DNA of 64,000 bases from Pseudonocardia endophytica (lineage in GTDB: Bacteria; Actinomycetota; Actinomycetes; Mycobacteriales; Pseudonocardiaceae), in the NCBI RefSeq assembly GCF_004339565.1, contig NZ_SMFZ01000001.1, positions 3,957,099 through 4,021,098 of the forward strand, written 5' to 3'. Below are positions 60,028 to 64,000 of this stretch, piece by piece (position 1 is the first letter of the stretch; every line of letters begins with the position of its first letter). The notes beneath the pieces are model-generated. The model saw only the letters and a list, made by a program, of their open reading frames with translations, searched no databases and was not told where the DNA came from. A program made the position numbers and the translations under genes.

Positions 60028-62706
60028 ATGCCGAGGTTCGTGTACGACTTCGCCGAGGGCGACAAGGACCAGAAGGACCTGCTCGGAGGCAAGGGCGCGA
60101 ACCTCGCCGAGATGACCAACCTCGGTCTCCCCGTGCCGCCCGGGTTCATCATCACCACCGAGGCCTGCCGCGCCTACCTGGCGGACGGCGCGGAGCCGGA
60201 CGGGATGGCCGCCGAGGTCACCGAGCACCTCGCGACGCTGGAGACCGCGATGGGCCGCAGGCTCGGCGACCCGGACGACCCGCTGCTGGTCTCCGTCCGG
60301 TCCGGGGCGAAGTTCTCGATGCCGGGAATGATGGAGACGGTCCTCAACGTCGGCCTGAACGACGCGTCGGTGCACGCGCTGGCCGCACGCGCGGGTGACG
60401 ACCGGTTCGCCTGGGACTCCTACCGGCGCCTGGTGCAGATGTTCGGCGCGACGGTGCTGGGCATCGAGTCCGAGCACTTCTCCGACGCCGTCGAGGCCGC
60501 CAAGAAGGCCAAGGGCACGCGCAACGACCTCGACCTGGACGCGGGCGACTTCGAGCGGCTGGTGGAGACGTTCAAGGGGATCGTCCGCGAGCACGCCGGA
60601 CGGGACTTCCCGCAGGACCCGCGCGAGCAGCTCGACCTCGCCGTGCACGCCGTGTTCGACTCCTGGAACTCGCCACGGGCGAACCTCTATCGGCGTCAGG
60701 AGCGGATCCCGACCGACCTCGGCACGGCCGTCTCGATCGTCTCGATGGTGTTCGGCAACCTCGGCATGGACTCCGGAACCGGCGTCGCGTTCACCCGCGA
60801 CCCCGCCTCCGGCGCCCGCGGCGTCTACGGCGACTACCTGCAGAACGCGCAGGGTGAGGACGTCGTCGCCGGCATCCGGAACACGTTGCCGCTGACCGAT
60901 CTGGAGCAGCTCGACAAGACCTCGTACGACCAGCTGATGGACATCATGACAACGCTGGAGAACCACTACCGCGACCTGTGCGACATCGAGTTCACGATCG
61001 AGCGCGGCAAGCTGTGGATGCTCCAGACGCGCGTCGGCAAGCGCACGGCGGCGGCCGCGTTCACGATCGCCACCCAGCTCGTCGACGAGGGCATGATCGA
61101 TCTCGACGAGGCGCTGCGGCGGGTCACCGGCGCGCAGCTGGCCAACCTGATGTTCCCGCGGTTCGACCGGGACGCCGAGAAGAAGCTGCTCACCACCGGC
61201 ATGAACGCCTCGCCGGGTGCGGCCGTCGGGGCCGCCGTGTTCGACTCGGCGACGGCGGTGGCCCGCGCGAGGTCCGGCGAGCGCGTCGTGCTCGTGCGCC
61301 GGGAGACGAACCCGGACGACCTGGACGGAATGATCGCCGCGACGGGTGTGCTGACCAGCCGCGGCGGACGGACGTCGCACGCCGCCGTCGTCGCACGCGG
61401 GATGGGGAAGACGGCCGTCTGCGGCGCCGACGAGCTCGAGGTCGACGTCGCGGCGAAGCGGTTCACGACGTCCGACGGCGTCGAGGTGGCCGAGGGCGAG
61501 GTCATCTCGATCGACGGCACGAACGGCGAGGTCTACCTCGGCGAGGTGCCGGTCGTCGCGAGCCCGGTCGTGTCCTGGTTCGAGGGCACGCTCCACGAGG
61601 GCACCGGCGACGATCTGGTGGACGCCGTCGCCCGCATCATGCGCCACGCCGACGAGACGAGACGGCTGAACGTCCGGGTCAACGCGGACACCGCGGACGA
61701 CTCCGGACGGGCGCGGCGCTTCGGCGCGGAGGGGATCGGTCTCTGCCGCACCGAGCACATGTTCCTCGGCGACCGGCGCGAGCTCGTCGAACGGCTGGTG
61801 CTGGCCGAGAGCCGCGACGAGCGGGAGAAGAGCCTGGCGGCGCTGCTGCCGTTGCAGATGGAGGACTTCACCGCGATCTTCCGCGAGATGGAGGGGCTGC
61901 CGGTCACGATCCGGCTGCTGGACCCGCCGCTGCACGAGTTCCTGCCGGACCTGACCGAGCTGTCGGTCGAGGTCGCGCTGGCGCGTGAGCGGGGAGAGGT
62001 CGACCAGGAGCGCGAGGACCTGCTCGTCGCCGTCCGGCGGCTGCACGAGCAGAACCCGATGCTCGGCCTGCGCGGCGTGCGGCTCGGTATCGCCGTGCCC
62101 GGGCTGTTCGCGATGCAGGTCCGGGCGATCACCCGCTCGGCCGCCGAGCTGGCCGCGCAGGGTGTGTCCGTGCACCCGGAGATCATGGTCCCACTGGTCG
62201 GCACGGTGCAGGAGCTGCAGGCCGTCGCGGCGGAGATCGCCGAGGTGGTCGCGGAGCCGGAGTCGCACGTGAACGGCGCCCCGGTGCCGCACCAGGTCGG
62301 CACGATGATCGAGCTGCCGCGGGCGGCGATCGTGGCCGCGCAGATCGCCGAGTCCGCCGAGTTCTTCTCGTTCGGCACGAACGACCTCACCCAGACGACG
62401 TGGGGCTTCTCCCGCGACGACGTGGAGAGCTCGTTCTTCTCCGAGTACCTGGAGCAGGGGATCTTCGGGGTCTCGCCCTTCGAGTCGCTGGACGTCGAGG
62501 GCGTGGGGCACCTCGTCGAGCTCGGGGCGCGGGAGGGCAGGCGCACCCGTCCGGACCTCAAGCTCGGGATCTGCGGCGAGCACGGCGGGGACCCCGACTC
62601 GGTGCACTTCTTCCACCGCGTCGGTCTGGACTACGTGTCCTGCTCGCCGTTCCGCGTGCCCGTCGCCCGATTGGAGGCCGGGCGCGCCGCTGTGTCGCCG
62701 GACTAG
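60028..62706 (+). CDS. ppdK: Pyruvate, phosphate dikinase
   Basis: 892 residues, full length. MPRFVYDFAEGDKDQKDLLGGKGANLAEM starts the ATP-grasp part (VRSGAKFSMPGMMETVLN); the phospho-histidine is His451 in GGRTSHAAVVARGMG; the PEP/pyruvate barrel has GIGLCRTEHMFL, FFSFGTNDLTQTTWGFSRDD and the catalytic Cys849 in GICGEHGGDP. It converts PEP + AMP + PPi with pyruvate + ATP + Pi reversibly, at the glycolysis/gluconeogenesis switch. ATG 60028 follows GGAGG. The 209-bp gap upstream holds its promoter. No PPDK regulatory protein gene is nearby. Confidence 0.95.
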   Translation: MPRFVYDFAEGDKDQKDLLGGKGANLAEMTNLGLPVPPGFIITTEACRAYLADGAEPDGMAAEVTEHLATLETAMGRRLGDPDDPLLVSVRSGAKFSMPGMMETVLNVGLNDASVHALAARAGDDRFAWDSYRRLVQMFGATVLGIESEHFSDAVEAAKKAKGTRNDLDLDAGDFERLVETFKGIVREHAGRDFPQDPREQLDLAVHAVFDSWNSPRANLYRRQERIPTDLGTAVSIVSMVFGNLGMDSGTGVAFTRDPASGARGVYGDYLQNAQGEDVVAGIRNTLPLTDLEQLDKTSYDQLMDIMTTLENHYRDLCDIEFTIERGKLWMLQTRVGKRTAAAAFTIATQLVDEGMIDLDEALRRVTGAQLANLMFPRFDRDAEKKLLTTGMNASPGAAVGAAVFDSATAVARARSGERVVLVRRETNPDDLDGMIAATGVLTSRGGRTSHAAVVARGMGKTAVCGADELEVDVAAKRFTTSDGVEVAEGEVISIDGTNGEVYLGEVPVVASPVVSWFEGTLHEGTGDDLVDAVARIMRHADETRRLNVRVNADTADDSGRARRFGAEGIGLCRTEHMFLGDRRELVERLVLAESRDEREKSLAALLPLQMEDFTAIFREMEGLPVTIRLLDPPLHEFLPDLTELSVEVALARERGEVDQEREDLLVAVRRLHEQNPMLGLRGVRLGIAVPGLFAMQVRAITRSAAELAAQGVSVHPEIMVPLVGTVQELQAVAAEIAEVVAEPESHVNGAPVPHQVGTMIELPRAAIVAAQIAESAEFFSFGTNDLTQTTWGFSRDDVESSFFSEYLEQGIFGVSPFESLDVEGVGHLVELGAREGRRTRPDLKLGICGEHGGDPDSVHFFHRVGLDYVSCSPFRVPVARLEAGRAAVSPD

Positions 62707-62784
62707 TCCGTTCGACGATTCTCACGAGCCTTTCGACAGACCTGGCGATGTCCGGACAGGTGTCCACCCGTCAGACTCTGCGCG

Positions 62785-62806
62785 CCGGACCGGGCGATCG
62801 GTCCGG
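62785..62806. terminator. Hairpin after ppdK
   Basis: CCGGACCG (62785-62792) and CGGTCCGG (62799-62806) form a perfect 8-bp stem around GGCGAT. It lies 79 bp after the ppdK stop and only 21 bp before the sulfotransferase start, so it may be a terminator or control translation of the next gene. Confidence 0.45.
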
Positions 62807-62827
62807 TGACGCGACGGGAGGCGGGCC

Positions 62828-63796
62828 ATGCCCGGGTCGACGACCGACCGGCCGAAGGTCCTCTACATCGCCGGATGGGGACGCAGCGGCACGACACTGC
62901 TGGACAACCTGGTGGGCAGCCACCACGGCGTGTTCACCGCGGGCGAGGTGACCTGCCTGTGGAAGCTGAGCTTCGTCGACGGCAGGCTCTGCGGCTGCGG
63001 TGTCCCCCTCCTGAACTGCGACCTGTGGCGGGCGATCCTCGACCGCGCCTTCGGCGGCCCACCCGACCCGTACCACATGCTGGAACTGCAGCGCACGGCG
63101 ATCTCGGTCTGGCGCACCCCGACCATGGTGTCCGGTGCCCGGCGCGGGGAGATCGACGCCGGCGTCGTCGAGTACGCCGACGTGCTGTCCCGTCTGTACC
63201 GGGCGATCGCTGCCGAGACCGGCGCGAGCGTGATCGTCGACGCGTCCAAGCGCCCGCCGGACGCGGTGGCCACCGGGCTGGCAGAAGGGGTCGACCCGTA
63301 CCTGCTGCACATGATCCGCGACCCCAGGGCGTGCGCGTTCTCCTGGCAACGGACGATGGCCCAGCCGGACACCTCCAGCCCGTCGCTCATGCACCGGCAC
63401 GGGCGCCTGATGAACATCGGCCACTGGGTCAGCTGGAACCTCGCCAGCGAGATGGTCAGCCGTGTCTACCCGGAGGGCCACTACACGCAGCTGCGCTACG
63501 AGGACTTCATGACCGACCCCCGGGCCACGATGGACCGGGTGATGGAGTTCGTCGGCGAACCCGTCGTGGACAGCCCGTTCGTCGACCGCACGACGGCCCT
63601 GCTGCCCGCCAACCACACCGTCGCGGGCAACCCCAAACGGTTCCGTACCGGTGAGGTCCGGATCCGGCTCGACGACGAGTGGCGCCACCGTCAGAGCGCC
63701 GTGGACCGTCGGACGGCGACGGCGTTGGCGCTCCCGCTGCTGCCGCGCTACGGCTACTCCGCCGGCGTCGACGAACGACCGCTCGTCACGAGCTGA
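62828..63796 (+). CDS. PAPS-dependent sulfotransferase family protein
   Basis: 322 residues. The 5'-phosphosulfate loop is IAGWGRSGTTLLDNLVGSHHG (15-35), and the 3'-phosphate region is LLHMIRDPRACAFSW. GEVTCLWK after the loop and a TQLRYEDFMTDPRATMDRVMEFVG ending match the Sulfotransfer_3 group seen in actinomycetes. It transfers sulfate to a hydroxyl or amine of a glycan, lipid or small molecule; the acceptor is unknown. Cys-rich segment RLCGCGVPLLNCDLW is family-typical. Confidence 0.87.
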   Translation: MPGSTTDRPKVLYIAGWGRSGTTLLDNLVGSHHGVFTAGEVTCLWKLSFVDGRLCGCGVPLLNCDLWRAILDRAFGGPPDPYHMLELQRTAISVWRTPTMVSGARRGEIDAGVVEYADVLSRLYRAIAAETGASVIVDASKRPPDAVATGLAEGVDPYLLHMIRDPRACAFSWQRTMAQPDTSSPSLMHRHGRLMNIGHWVSWNLASEMVSRVYPEGHYTQLRYEDFMTDPRATMDRVMEFVGEPVVDSPFVDRTTALLPANHTVAGNPKRFRTGEVRIRLDDEWRHRQSAVDRRTATALALPLLPRYGYSAGVDERPLVTS

Positions 63797-63845
63797 CGAC
63801 GGCGTTCAGCCGCGCGTCCACCGGCGTTCAGGGACGCGGACGAGG

Positions 63846-64000
63846 ATGCCGGCTGTGGACGAGCTGCTGAGCGGTACCGCACTGGCCGAGCGGGCGGCAC
63901 TGGCGCTGGCGGTGCCGCTCGTCGCGGCGCTGGACGTGCGCCTGATCGACGCGGCGGATCCGACCGCTGGCGTGTTCTTCGAGGTCGCGGACGGCGTCGC
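63846..64000 (+). CDS. Probable PaaI-type thioesterase, N-terminal part (runs off the window)
   Basis: 51 codons from ATG 63846 (AGGA upstream). Helix LAERAALALAVPLVAALDV followed by strand LIDAADPTAGVFFEVADG is the start of a hotdog-fold thioesterase (the helix plus 'G.FFEV' strand). The catalytic region is beyond the window end, so the family call is tentative. Confidence 0.45.
   Translation, partial: MPAVDELLSGTALAERAALALAVPLVAALDVRLIDAADPTAGVFFEVADGV

Noticed and set aside
59812..62616. A 934-codon minus-strand ORF opposite ppdK.
   Set aside because: Shadow; the plus strand carries all catalytic motifs of PPDK.

Overview
The window reads as chromosome of a very GC-rich actinomycete, most likely Pseudonocardiaceae (Pseudonocardia-like). 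The signs are many GTG starts, tightly overlapping ATGA/GTGA gene junctions, a WhiB protein, a mycofactocin-type SDR, a DmdR/IdeR-type iron box and a gene order shared with mycobacteria. This placement is inference from gene content; no 16S gene is present.

Layout. 1-9.3 kb: end of an MFS transporter, MBL hydrolase + NUDIX hydrolase, a Gfo/Idh/MocA oxidoreductase, a tandem pair of unrecognised paralogues (one with a ~600-residue disordered tail), RidA, a DUF4177 protein and a pair of ArsA/Get3-type ATPases. 9.3-17.1 kb: an ArsR regulator and a six-gene operon for a membrane-bound complex I / hydrogenase-4-like complex, matching the order of M. tuberculosis Rv0082-Rv0087 (with Rv0081 = ArsR) as I recall it. 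Its large subunit has lost the two N-terminal [NiFe]-ligand cysteines, so it is better called an Ehr-type complex than a hydrogenase. 17.1-25.5 kb: WhiB4-like regulator, PonA2-like PASTA penicillin-binding protein, a tail-anchored-looking protein, an MFS-thymidylate kinase fusion with a broken P-loop, and holB. The MBL-RidA-ArsA-ArsA-WhiB4-PonA2 order corresponds to mycobacterial Rv3677c-Rv3682, with the Ehr operon inserted in the middle.

25.6-34.4 kb: zinc alcohol dehydrogenase and divergent TetR, an operon of LLM flavin oxidoreductase plus two acyl-CoA ligases, a membrane M28 peptidase and tRNA-Thr(CGU). 34.4-39.3 kb: a gene-poor accessory stretch beside the tRNA with an orphan antitoxin-like gene, degraded fragments, TetR/SDR, a DUF3291 protein and a PASTA-like lipoprotein. 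39.3-47.9 kb: CGNR regulator, haloalkane dehalogenase, a GT51 transglycosylase, an iron-regulated siderophore-interacting protein, an SDR remnant and a large LuxR-family ATPase.

47.9-54 kb: a GlxA-type AraC regulator divergent from two small membrane proteins and tryptophan 2,3-dioxygenase, with a CsoR-like palindrome between. Then come a phased array of four short near-palindromes, a FUSC-type exporter and a CvpA-like protein. 53.7-64 kb: MFS transporter behind a perfect 20-bp palindrome, aldo/keto reductase, mycofactocin-type SDR, two alpha/beta hydrolases, a ChrB-N-like protein, pyruvate phosphate dikinase, a sulfotransferase and the start of a probable thioesterase.

The most interesting signal is the Ehr-like operon and its ArsR gene. 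Both are preceded by the same TTGC-N8-GCAA dyad, which suggests a small self-contained regulon placed inside the conserved ArsA-WhiB4-PonA2 locus.
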